This document shows, piece after piece, positions 1 through 6,320 of a stretch of DNA of 16,337 nt. Numbering within the stretch: position 1 is the stretch's first letter; each line of letters opens with the position of its first letter. The DNA is taken from the NCBI GenBank assembly GCA_964530225.1, contig CAZHBA010000088.1:1-16337 (forward strand). Direction: 5' to 3'. Both the position numbers and the translations under genes were made by a program. This stretch comes from CAZHBA01 sp964530225. Lineage in GTDB: Bacteria > Pseudomonadota > Alphaproteobacteria > UBA6615. The notes under the pieces were generated by a model. That model was not told where the DNA came from and did not search any database. It worked only from the letters and a program-made list of their open reading frames with translations.

Positions 1-319
1 GAGAAAAAAGATCAAGAAACTGACCATCCAAAACCGCCGCTTGAACCATCAACGCCAAGCGGCATAACATCAAACCAAGATGAGCCAGATCCTCCGTTAG
101 AAAACAGGCTCAGAAGTCCCAAATGTTTTGATGACGGACACTCAGTACCTCAATGCGAGTGGCATCAAGACCACCACGGGTAAAGAGTGGAAGAACACCC
201 ACGTTTTTGCCTTCCTCAAAAGGTACAGGGAACGAGAACACCGTCTAAAGAATGTTAAGACCCAAGAGTATGGTGTTGAGGTTGGTAAGTTTGAGTTGAA
301 GTGGATGAGAGGTGTCTGA
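1..319 (+). pseudogene. Recombinase-like C-terminal remnant, probably frameshifted
   Basis: Two reading frames seem to share one protein. The frame of base 1 is open from the window edge to a stop at 181-183 and reads a Pro/Glu-rich linker followed by DDGHSV. The frame starting at ATG 128 runs to a TGA at 317-319 and reads LNASGIKTTTGKEW, then a basic FLKRYREREHRLK stretch. The order G-h-S, then LN-x-x-G-I-x-T-x-x-G-x-x-W, then a basic L-K-R helix is typical of the recombinase/helix-turn-helix part of serine-recombinase-like proteins. Here it is split across two frames at about 140-150. No good ribosome site precedes ATG 128, and frame 2 is closed by a stop just upstream at about 125-127. GC is about 47%, below the genes to the right. 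I infer a broken or truncated mobile-element gene, but a genuine small 63-residue protein cannot be excluded. Confidence 0.4.
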
Positions 320-387
320 CATCAGCACCCATGGGACGCACGACAGACCCTCACCAGACTACCCATCCCAGACATTCTCTGTCAGAC
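314..387. repeat. Inverted repeat and CAGAC direct repeats next to the tRNA 3' end
   Basis: The word CAGAC occurs four times, at 344-348, 355-359, 369-373 and 383-387, with start-to-start spacing of 11, 14 and 14 bases. GTCTGACA at 314-321 is the exact reverse complement of TGTCAGAC at 380-387. The block lies between the recombinase-like remnant and the 3' end of tRNA-Ser. Regularly spaced short repeats near an attachment site can be integrase or excisionase arm sites, but the words are short and this could be chance. It could also fold as a transcript end for the tRNA. Confidence 0.3.
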
Positions 388-404
388 TTTCCCGTATGAG
401 AAAA

Positions 405-496
405 TGGCGGAGGGAGAGGGATTCGAACCCTCGATACGGGGTTACCCGTATAACGATTTAGCAAACCGTCGCCTTCAGCCACTCGGCCACCCCTCC
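405..496 (-). tRNA. tRNA-Ser (anticodon GCT)
   Basis: Read on the minus strand, the gene starts GGAGGGG and ends TCCCTCC-G-CCA, giving a seven-pair acceptor stem with one G-T pair, discriminator G and an encoded CCA. The D arm carries GGCCGAGTGGCTGAAGGC, the class II serine/leucine pattern. The anticodon loop is TTTGCTAAA, with GCT complementary to plus-strand 460-462, so it reads AGC and AGT codons. A long variable arm (about ATACGGGTAACCCCGTAT) and the T arm GAGGG-TTCGAATC-CCTC complete the fold. The 92-base length is normal for serine tRNA. The recombinase-like remnant lies beyond its 3' end, and tRNA 3' ends are common integration targets. Confidence 0.97.
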
Positions 497-533
497 GCAC
501 AAGAGTGGGTCGTCACGACGTATGCGGATCGGG

Positions 534-562
534 TTGTTACTCAGGCAGACGTTAGCTGTCAA
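534..562 (-). promoter_or_regulatory. Probable sigma-70 promoter of tRNA-Ser
   Basis: On the minus strand a perfect TTGACA (plus-strand 557-562) is followed after 17 bases by TAACAA (plus-strand 534-539), a weaker -10 box. Transcription would start about 30 bases before the mature tRNA 5' end at 496, a normal leader length. No experimental support. Confidence 0.5.
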
Positions 563-700
563 TGTAGTGTGAATGGTTCCGCAGCGCGAACTAACAGCTT
601 AACCAATGAAGTGCCCCGCACCTAATCCCCAAGGGCCAGCATTAAGTGACTTGCAGAGTCTCACCAAGCCGCTTTGGGGACTGGAACTAAATAAGTTGGG

Positions 701-718
701 GACAGTCCAAATACTGTC
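701..718 (-). terminator. Short stem-loop immediately after the VOC gene stop
   Basis: GACAGT (701-706) and ACTGTC (713-718) pair perfectly around a six-base loop, directly against the stop codon of the minus-strand VOC gene at 719-721. There is no T-run after it in the direction of transcription (CCCAACTT follows), so it is at best a weak or factor-assisted terminator or a transcript-end stabiliser. Confidence 0.35.
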
Positions 719-1165
719 TTAGTTCAGGGGTTCGTACTGTTCGACCCCGCCGAGTTTGGATAAATCCTCGGCACGGCCGCGTAATTCGATGGTGTTGCGG
801 TCGGGATCGCGCAAAAACACCGAGACATGGCCATCCGAGCCGAATGCCACCGGTCCCTGGGTGATTTCGATACCGTTTTCGTTTAACGCAGTGACGGTGT
901 CGGCAATCGATTCGACCCTAAACGCGACGTGGGTAAAGCCCGGAAACTTATCGGGTACGTCCATCAGGATGTTCTTGTCGTCGTTAGCATTGTTGGCGTT
1001 GTAAATGATATTGATTTCCACATCCTGGCTATTTTTCATGACTACCACGGCGTCATTGTCGGCGGCGCGCAGACGCTCGAAGCCGAATAAATTGTAGAAC
1101 GCCATGGCGCGGTCCAAGTCGGCGACCCGGATGCCGATATGGTCAACGCGAGCGATATTGATCAT
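719..1165 (-). CDS. VOC (glyoxalase/bleomycin-resistance/dioxygenase) family protein
   Basis: A 148-residue protein with two beta-alpha-beta-beta-beta modules of the vicinal oxygen chelate fold, about residues 5-55 and 75-130. The four expected metal ligands are visible: His9 in VDHIGIRV, Glu50 in DVEINII, His79 in FTHVAFRV and Glu127 in NTIELRGR. The DPDRNTIEL stretch is the usual last strand. Such proteins bind a divalent metal and act as lyases, isomerases or dioxygenases on small carbonyl or enolate substrates; the length and ligand spacing resemble lactoylglutathione lyase and methylmalonyl-CoA epimerase, but the substrate cannot be told. The ATG at 1163-1165 has AAGAGG about eight bases upstream. 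It lies 91 bases downstream of the metallo-hydrolase gene on the same strand, so the two may be co-transcribed. Confidence 0.9.
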   Translation of the reverse strand: MINIARVDHIGIRVADLDRAMAFYNLFGFERLRAADNDAVVVMKNSQDVEINIIYNANNANDDKNILMDVPDKFPGFTHVAFRVESIADTVTALNENGIEITQGPVAFGSDGHVSVFLRDPDRNTIELRGRAEDLSKLGGVEQYEPLN

Positions 1166-1256
1166 CTACCTGGCCTCTTAGTAATTTAATCCGTTATCCG
1201 ATTTTCGAATGTGGTCTCAAGCGGCGTGGTATCAAGGCGTCTCGCTGCGGTTGCCC

Positions 1257-2060
1257 TTATGTTGGCTCCACGTCGAGGCGGATAACCACACCCTCTAATC
1301 TGGAATCCGGTGCCGGGTAGCGGTCGAGGACCAGCGGGTCGTGGCCCGGAATAATATGGTTGGTGCTATCGGCTTGCGCGCGCAACGCCTGGTAGCCGCA
1401 CACCATGTCTCCCAGATTGTAGACGTTGGTGAAGGGGTTGTTATTCTCCATGTTTTCGTAGAAATGCGAAGCGTCGGAGGCGACGACGACCCAACCGCGT
1501 TTGGTCAACACCCGCACGAATTGCAGGCCCATGGTGTGACCGCCGACATGGTGCACGGTAATGCCCGGCGCGATTTCGTCGACGCCATCGTGGAAGGTGA
1601 CCCGCCCCTCGAACACATTGCGCACCATGCTGGTAACGTGGTCGACCGTGAACGAGTGGTTCATGGTCGCCGTACACATGTGCGGGCCGGTTACGTACTG
1701 CATCTCGCTTTCCTGCACGTGGAACTGTGCGGCAGGAAATTCCGAATTTCCGCCGATATGGTCGTAATGCATATGGGTGACGATCACGTCGGCAATGCTG
1801 GCCGCTTCGATATCGAGCATCTGCAATCCCTCGGTGACGCTGCGCTGCAGGATACGGCCGCGCGATGCTGCCTCGGGGGCGTCGAAGCCGGTGTCGATGA
1901 CAATGGTTTGCTCCGGCGATACAGCAGCCCAGACGAAATAATCGAGCGGCATCGGCGCATCGTCGTGGGGGTCGGCGCCCATTAGATTATCCCGGCGCGT
2001 GCGCTCCGGTATCGTCGCGTATTTGACGGCGTAAAGGTCCCAAACCTGCGGTGACGTCAT
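1257..2060 (-). CDS. MBL-fold metallo-hydrolase, N-acyl homoserine lactonase-like
   Basis: A 267-residue metallo-beta-lactamase-fold protein. The dinuclear zinc motif HMHYDH (His96, His98, Asp100, His101) is followed by His175 in GGHTMG, Asp196 in VASDAS and His240 in PGHDP, the full seven-ligand set of the AiiA/AttM-type lactonases. Overall length and the VIDTGFD strand before the metal motif agree with that family. Members hydrolyse homoserine lactones or other lactones; in a catabolic neighbourhood the true substrate may be a pathway lactone rather than a quorum signal. There is no signal peptide, so it should be cytoplasmic. The ATG at 2058-2060 has a strong GAGGGGG ribosome site just upstream. 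It diverges from the oxidoreductase gene at 2154, sharing a 93-base control region. Confidence 0.88.
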   Translation of the reverse strand: MTSPQVWDLYAVKYATIPERTRRDNLMGADPHDDAPMPLDYFVWAAVSPEQTIVIDTGFDAPEAASRGRILQRSVTEGLQMLDIEAASIADVIVTHMHYDHIGGNSEFPAAQFHVQESEMQYVTGPHMCTATMNHSFTVDHVTSMVRNVFEGRVTFHDGVDEIAPGITVHHVGGHTMGLQFVRVLTKRGWVVVASDASHFYENMENNNPFTNVYNLGDMVCGYQALRAQADSTNHIIPGHDPLVLDRYPAPDSRLEGVVIRLDVEPT

Positions 2061-2089
2061 TATTTCCCCCTCACCAGCTTTCTATTGGC

Positions 2090-2125
2090 CGGACATCGTT
2101 ATAATCACCTGTCCGCTCGAACGGA
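2090..2125 (+). promoter_or_regulatory. Promoter -10 box inside an operator-like dyad, divergent region
   Basis: A perfect TATAAT lies at 2100-2105, about 49 bases upstream of the oxidoreductase start. It sits exactly at the centre of an inverted repeat, CGGACA (2090-2095) and TGTCCG (2110-2115), separated by 14 bases. A further half-site CGGA at 2122-2125 pairs with TCCG at 2112-2115. No convincing -35 box is visible, which suits an activator-dependent or repressed promoter. The arrangement would let a dimeric regulator block or open the promoter between the lactonase-like gene and the dehydrogenase. Confidence 0.45.
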
Positions 2126-2153
2126 TCGGTTAAACCTTACAGGAACTGGCGCC

Positions 2154-3020
2154 ATGACAGCTACGGCATATGGATTTATCGGTCTCGGTAATATGGGTGC
2201 GTCCATGTGTGGGCATCTTTGTACGGCAGGACTGCCCATCACCTGTTACGACGTCGCCGGAACTGCCGAGCGGGCGCCGGATGGTGCCGAGATCGCTGAC
2301 GATCTGACGATCGTCGCCAGGTCCACAGACACTATTTTTCTCAGTCTGCCCGACGGCTCTGTGGTCAGCGATGTAACCGGTGAGATTGCGGCTGTAGAGG
2401 GACGCCGGACAACAACCGTCGTTGACTTCTCCACTACCGGTCCCGAGGCAGCGGAGGCGATTGGCGCCAACCTCGATGCCGCCGGCATCGTGTTTGTTGA
2501 CGCGCCGGTCAGTGGCGGGCGCTCGGGCGCGGTCGCCGGCACCATAACCGTTATCTGCGCCGGCCCTGAAGATGCTATCGGCGCGCTTACGGCTGCATTC
2601 AACGCGGTCGGCGGCAATACCTTTCATGTCGGCCCCCGGCCCGGCCAAGCCCAGGCGATGAAGCTACTAAACAATTTCCTTTCGGCCACGGCGATGGTGG
2701 CGACGTCGGAAGCGATCCTGTTTGGCGCTTCCCATGGCCTCGACATGAGGACCATGATCGATGTGCTCAACGTGTCGAGCGGGCGCAACACGGCGACTGG
2801 CGACAAGTTTCCCAACTGTATTGCCACTGGCACCTTCGATGCTGGCTTCACCACCACGCTAATGTCCAAGGACGTTAATCTGTTCCGCGATCAGGTGAGT
2901 CAGGCGGGAACCGCCAATAAGCTTACCGAAGTCGTTGCCGCACTATGGCGCGAAACCGACAGTGCCTTGCCCGGCAGCGATTTCTCTGAGATTTACCGTT
3001 TCCTGGGGAATAAAGTTTAG
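2154..3020 (+). CDS. NAD(P)-dependent 3-hydroxyisobutyrate dehydrogenase-family oxidoreductase
   Basis: A 288-residue beta-hydroxyacid dehydrogenase. The N-terminal Rossmann motif GFIGLGNMG (residues 7-15) binds the dinucleotide. DAPVSGG (117-122) is the conserved substrate-binding signature, and Lys170 in QAMKLLNN is the catalytic lysine with its paired Asn. KDVNLF near 239-244 belongs to the all-helical C-terminal domain. The family oxidises 3-hydroxyisobutyrate or reduces succinic, glyoxylic or tartronic semialdehydes; which one applies here is not evident. The frame is open upstream to another ATG at 2085, but ATG 2154 is chosen because CAGGAA lies just before it and the family's short N-terminus starts there; the longer start would overlap the putative promoter. 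It is the only gene in its transcription unit and converges on the SDR gene at 3123. Confidence 0.92.
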   Translation: MTATAYGFIGLGNMGASMCGHLCTAGLPITCYDVAGTAERAPDGAEIADDLTIVARSTDTIFLSLPDGSVVSDVTGEIAAVEGRRTTTVVDFSTTGPEAAEAIGANLDAAGIVFVDAPVSGGRSGAVAGTITVICAGPEDAIGALTAAFNAVGGNTFHVGPRPGQAQAMKLLNNFLSATAMVATSEAILFGASHGLDMRTMIDVLNVSSGRNTATGDKFPNCIATGTFDAGFTTTLMSKDVNLFRDQVSQAGTANKLTEVVAALWRETDSALPGSDFSEIYRFLGNKV

Positions 3021-3036
3021 TTTGTTCGCGCCAGCG

Positions 3037-3089
3037 CACTCTCCCACCTCGAGCATACATTCCCGTGGGTGGCTGGAGGGGGGGGAGTG
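3037..3089. terminator. Candidate bidirectional terminator between convergent genes
   Basis: CACTCTCCCACCTC (3037-3050) pairs with GAGGGGGGGGAGTG (3076-3089) as a 14-position stem with one G-T wobble and one A-G mismatch around a 25-base loop. The right arm contains eight consecutive Gs (3078-3085). It stands alone between the ends of two convergent genes. A T-rich stretch (GTTTTAATTAA, about 3115-3125) follows on the plus side but not directly, so classic intrinsic termination is uncertain. Confidence 0.4.
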
Positions 3090-3122
3090 GGCCGGAGCGT
3101 TGCTACGCAAGTGGAGTTTTAA

Positions 3123-3884
3123 TTAACCCGTCCAGATACCGCCGTTAACGTCGAGTATGGCGCCGGTTGTGAAGGCGGCGCCAGGTGTGCAAAGGTACCA
3201 GATGCTATGCGCCAGCTCTTCTGGTTTGCCGATGCGTCCTACCGGAATAGATTTCTCGATTTCGCTGATGCGCTCTTCGCCGAGCCTCTCCGCGCGCGGT
3301 GTGCGCACCGTACCCGAGGCGACGACGTTTGCAGTAATACCGCATGGCGCCAGTTCAACAGCGAGCCGTCGCGTCAGACCAATCACGGCAGCCGTACCGG
3401 CGGAATAATCGATTGGTGCGAACGGGATGCCGGTGCGTCCCGCCAACGAGGAGACGTTAACGATGCGGCCATAGCCGTTGCGTTTCATCGCCGGAACAAT
3501 CTCCCGCGTAAGTAGGAATTTCGCCGTCAGGTTCCAGTCAATCACCTCGTGCCAGGCGTCGTCGTCGAGCTCTTCTATCGAGGGGGACGCGATGAAACCG
3601 CCGGCGCAATTGACCAGAATGTCGGCCCGCCCCCACTTGTTGAGAATCACAGCCGCTGCGGCGCACATGTCGTCGGGTGACACACAGTCGCCCGCGATGA
3701 AGATTGCCTCCGCGCCGCTATCGTTTAGCCGCTCGGCGACGGCCTTTCCGGTGTCGGCGGTGCGGGCGATAACGGCGATCTTCGCGCCTTCGGCGGCGAA
3801 GCGCTCGACGCAGGCGAGCCCGATGCCCGCCGTGCCGCCGGTAACAATGGCAATTTGTCCGGCAACGGAGGATAGGTCGGTCAT
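3123..3884 (-). CDS. SDR-family protein with altered active site (YxxxT in place of YxxxK)
   Basis: A 253-residue short-chain dehydrogenase/reductase. TGGTAGIG (residues 15-22) is the cofactor motif, NCAGG (92-96) the structural NNAG equivalent, and Asn118, Ser146 and Tyr160 are at the catalytic positions. The usual lysine four residues after the tyrosine is Thr164 (YSAGT, codon ACG where AAG would give Lys). That lysine normally lowers the tyrosine pKa and holds the ribose, so ordinary oxidoreductase activity is doubtful; the rest of the fold, including the C-terminal GRIGKPEELA and DVNGG, looks intact. The open frame extends further upstream, but ATG 3882-3884 is chosen because the family N-terminus starts there. 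It lies four bases after the crotonase stop, with no strong ribosome site of its own, suggesting translational coupling. It is last in a CoA-transferase, crotonase, SDR operon. Confidence 0.88.
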   Translation of the reverse strand: MTDLSSVAGQIAIVTGGTAGIGLACVERFAAEGAKIAVIARTADTGKAVAERLNDSGAEAIFIAGDCVSPDDMCAAAAVILNKWGRADILVNCAGGFIASPSIEELDDDAWHEVIDWNLTAKFLLTREIVPAMKRNGYGRIVNVSSLAGRTGIPFAPIDYSAGTAAVIGLTRRLAVELAPCGITANVVASGTVRTPRAERLGEERISEIEKSIPVGRIGKPEELAHSIWYLCTPGAAFTTGAILDVNGGIWTG

Positions 3885-3888
3885 GATT

Positions 3889-4677
3889 TTATGATCCGGT
3901 AAACAGGGGTTTGCGTTTTTCCATGAACGCGGTGCGCCCTTCGATATAGTCTTGGCTGGCAAAGCAGGCGGCGACCTGGGCATTGCAGAGTGCCATGTCG
4001 CGGTCGCCGGGCGGTTTGAGATTTTCGTTCACCGCTGTTTTGACCGCGCGGATGGTCAGCGGCGCGTTTTCCGAAATGCGGCCGGTGTAGCCGTCGCAAT
4101 ATTCGTCGAGCTCGGCGCGTGGCATCACCCGGTTGACCAGGCCCATGGTCAGCGCCTCGGCGGCGTCGAACTGGCGCGCGGTGTAGAAAATTTCCATGGC
4201 GAAGGAGGGGCCGACGATCTGCATCAGCCGTTCGATACCGTTTGCCGCATAGCCTAACCCTAGTTTGGCAGCGGGTACGGCGAAGCGGGAATCGTCCGCG
4301 GCGATACGTATGTCGCAGCACAACGCGATCGCCAGGCCGCCACCAATGCAGTAGCCGCCGATCTTGGCGATGGTTGGCATCGGCGCATGTGTCAGCGCGT
4401 CCTGGAACTTACGCACCGAGGCGTTGTACTCGGCGATCGCCGCATCGGAATCGCGTTCCTCGCCGAACCGCGAGATGTCGGCGCCGGCTACGAAGGCCTT
4501 GTCGCCGGCACCGGTCAAAACGATGACACGTACGTCGCCGGCAGCGCACAATTCGCGGATCGCCGTCTCACCGCCATGCCACATATCCAGCGACATGGCG
4601 TTGTGGCGGTCGGGTTTATTGAACACGATCTGTCCGACAGCGCCTTCGCGCGTACAGATTATCTGGTCGGTGGTCAT
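3889..4677 (-). CDS. Enoyl-CoA hydratase/isomerase (crotonase) family protein
   Basis: A 262-residue crotonase-fold protein. The oxyanion-hole segments are present: AFVAGADI (61-68) and GGYCIGGGLAIA (107-118). The C-terminal helices carry the usual AEALTMGLVNRV stretch. At the two positions of the classical hydratase glutamates (Glu144 and Glu164 in rat enoyl-CoA hydratase) this protein has Ala116 and Ala136 (VPAAKLG), exactly 20 residues apart as in the family. Simple water addition to enoyl-CoA is therefore unlikely; isomerase, decarboxylase, hydrolase or C-C lyase chemistry on a CoA thioester is more plausible. ATG 4675-4677 is preferred over the more upstream ATG at 4714-4716 because CAGGAG lies eight bases before it. 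It follows the CoA-transferase gene by 31 bases and precedes the SDR by four bases. Confidence 0.9.
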   Translation of the reverse strand: MTTDQIICTREGAVGQIVFNKPDRHNAMSLDMWHGGETAIRELCAAGDVRVIVLTGAGDKAFVAGADISRFGEERDSDAAIAEYNASVRKFQDALTHAPMPTIAKIGGYCIGGGLAIALCCDIRIAADDSRFAVPAAKLGLGYAANGIERLMQIVGPSFAMEIFYTARQFDAAEALTMGLVNRVMPRAELDEYCDGYTGRISENAPLTIRAVKTAVNENLKPPGDRDMALCNAQVAACFASQDYIEGRTAFMEKRKPLFTGS

Positions 4678-4708
4678 GCGGGTCTCCTGTTTGGTGCGTT
4701 CACCCCGG

Positions 4709-5902
4709 TCATACAATGCCGCGCGTGCGCAAAGCGTCGATATCGGATTGGGCGTATCCCAAATCGTCCAGAATTTCGTCGGTATGTTCGCCGGCTTCCG
4801 GTGGTGCCACGGCGAACGAGCTCGGCGTGCGCGTCAACGTGACCGGCTGGCGCACAAACCGCATTTCACCCAGTTCCGCCGAAGTAAGCGGTTGCGCTAG
4901 AGCGAGCGACTGGACCTGAGGGTCATCGAACACCTCGTTGATTTGATAAATCGGTCCGCACGGCACGCCGGCTTTGTTGAAGCGGTCGATCCAGGTGGCC
5001 GTGCTTTCTGCTTTAGTACACTCCGCGATCACTTCGTTCATGCGGTCGCGATTGTCGGAGCGTGATTTGGCGTCGACGAAATCGGGATCGTCCAGCCACT
5101 CGGAATGGCCCATCACCTCGCAGAACCGCTGCCAAATGGTGCCACCGGAGACGGAAATGTTCATGTGACCGTCGGCGGTGGGGAACACGCCGGTGGGAAT
5201 GCTGGTCGGGTGGTTGTTGCCGGCCTGCCACGGCACTTCGCTGTCGACTAGCCAACGCGCCGACTGGAAATCGAGCATAAAAATCTGCGCCTCCAGCAGC
5301 GAGGTATGCAGCCATTGGCCCTTACCGGATTTGTGCCGCTCGAGCAGCGCCAGCATTATGCCCTGGGCGGCGAACAGGCCGGCGGTCAGGTCGGCGACCG
5401 GGATGCCGGCACGCACCGGACCGTCGCCGGGCAGGCCGGTGATCGACATCAATCCACCCATGCCTTGGGCCACCTGGTCGAAGCCGGGCCGTTTAGCGTA
5501 GGGGCCGTCTTGTCCGAAGCCGCTGATGCTTGCAAGGATGATGCGCGGGTTGATCGCCGCCAGGCTGTCGTAGTCGATACTGAGCCGGTCCTTGACGTCG
5601 GGCCGGTAGTTTTCCACCACCACGTCGGCCTTGGCGGCCAGCTCGCAGAAAATCTTCAAGCCCGTCTCGTCTTTCAGATTGAGCGCTAGAGAGCGCTTGT
5701 TGCGGTGCAGGTTCTGGAAATCAGAGCCGTGGCGGTTACTGGCGAGACCGCCTTTGGAGTCCAACGCCGGCGGTATCTCGACCTTGATGACGTTGGCACC
5801 CCAGTCGGCGAGCTGGCGCACGCAGGTGGGCCCGGCGCGCACGCGCGTGAGGTCGAGGACGGTTATATCGGACAGAACCGAGGTGGCCGGGTTATGTGGC
5901 AT
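4709..5902 (-). CDS. CaiB/BaiF family (class III) CoA-transferase
   Basis: A 397-residue class III CoA-transferase. Conserved family features are LDLTRVRAGP near the N-terminus (16-25), ADWGANVIKVE (32-42), NKRSLALNLK (68-77), the VVENYRP segment (95-101), SISGFGQDGPY (125-135) and RPGFDQVAQGMGG (138-150). Asp171 in GIPVADLTAG matches the aspartate that forms the acyl-anhydride intermediate (Asp169 in formyl-CoA transferase). It should move CoA between an acyl-CoA and a free acid in the cytoplasm, activating the acid used by the crotonase downstream; the acid is unknown. The start at ATG 5900-5902 follows AAGGGAG by about 11 bases; an in-frame ATG at 5989 would overlap the divergent promoter. 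It is the first gene of a three-gene operon and diverges from the NIPSNAP gene. Confidence 0.93.
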   Translation of the reverse strand: MPHNPATSVLSDITVLDLTRVRAGPTCVRQLADWGANVIKVEIPPALDSKGGLASNRHGSDFQNLHRNKRSLALNLKDETGLKIFCELAAKADVVVENYRPDVKDRLSIDYDSLAAINPRIILASISGFGQDGPYAKRPGFDQVAQGMGGLMSITGLPGDGPVRAGIPVADLTAGLFAAQGIMLALLERHKSGKGQWLHTSLLEAQIFMLDFQSARWLVDSEVPWQAGNNHPTSIPTGVFPTADGHMNISVSGGTIWQRFCEVMGHSEWLDDPDFVDAKSRSDNRDRMNEVIAECTKAESTATWIDRFNKAGVPCGPIYQINEVFDDPQVQSLALAQPLTSAELGEMRFVRQPVTLTRTPSSFAVAPPEAGEHTDEILDDLGYAQSDIDALRTRGIV

Positions 5903-5918
5903 ATCGAAAAGCACTCCC

Positions 5919-5949
5919 TTGTCGCTCGGCCCTATTGTCGGGTTAGAAT
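5919..5949 (+). promoter_or_regulatory. Possible promoter in the divergent CoA-transferase/NIPSNAP interval
   Basis: On the plus strand TTGTCG (5919-5924) and TAGAAT (5944-5949) are 19 bases apart, a poor but possible sigma-70 pair for the NIPSNAP gene. TTGTCG recurs at 5935-5940, sixteen bases after the first copy. The whole 91-base interval must also hold the promoter of the leftward operon, which I could not identify. Confidence 0.28.
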
Positions 5950-5993
5950 AGCCAGTCGGCAATGGGGCGGCGAGGAAATTTGGGAGCACACAA

Positions 5994-6317
5994 ATGGCGT
6001 TTTACGAATTGCGGCAATATCAGGTCTTGCCTGGTAAGATGAATGACTGGATCAAAATGATGGAAACAGAAATCATTCCCTTCCAGACCTCCAAAGGAAT
6101 GGTCATTACTGGTAGCTATCGCGGTGAGGAGGACGACAGCATCTATATCTGGCTGCGCCGTTTCGACAGCGAAGCGGAGCGTGAAGAACTTTATGCTGCG
6201 GTCTATGAAAGCGATCATTGGAGGACTGTCATCGGGCCGCGGGTACCAGACCACATCAATCGCGAGGCGATCGAGGTAATGCGTATCGTGCCAACGCCGA
6301 AATCGACGGCACAATAA
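5994..6317 (+). CDS. NIPSNAP family protein
   Basis: A 107-residue single-domain protein of the ferredoxin-like dimeric alpha/beta barrel type. The opening MAFYELRQYQVLPGKMNDWIK and the later YIWLRRFDSEAEREE and INREAIEVMRI are typical of NIPSNAP proteins: a YELR-type strand, a helix with a W, and a hydrophobic strand with a (W/Y)-x-R-x-F motif. Bacterial members often sit beside catabolic genes and may act as small monooxygenase- or isomerase-like proteins, but no reaction is established for this type. The ATG at 5994 has GGGAG about eight bases upstream. It is followed after 39 bases by an SDR gene on the same strand and diverges from the CoA-transferase operon, suggesting common control. 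Confidence 0.85.
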   Translation: MAFYELRQYQVLPGKMNDWIKMMETEIIPFQTSKGMVITGSYRGEEDDSIYIWLRRFDSEAEREELYAAVYESDHWRTVIGPRVPDHINREAIEVMRIVPTPKSTAQ

Positions 6318-6320
6318 CAA

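Noticed and set aside
404..625. 73-residue plus-strand open frame beginning MAEGEGFEPSIRGYP
   Set aside because: It is the antisense of tRNA-Ser plus its leader. The GEGFEPSIRG peptide is the well-known spurious translation of a tRNA.
1341..1985. 214-residue plus-strand open frame opposite the metallo-hydrolase
   Set aside because: His/Val/Gly-rich shadow of a convincing gene on the other strand; no domain or ribosome site.
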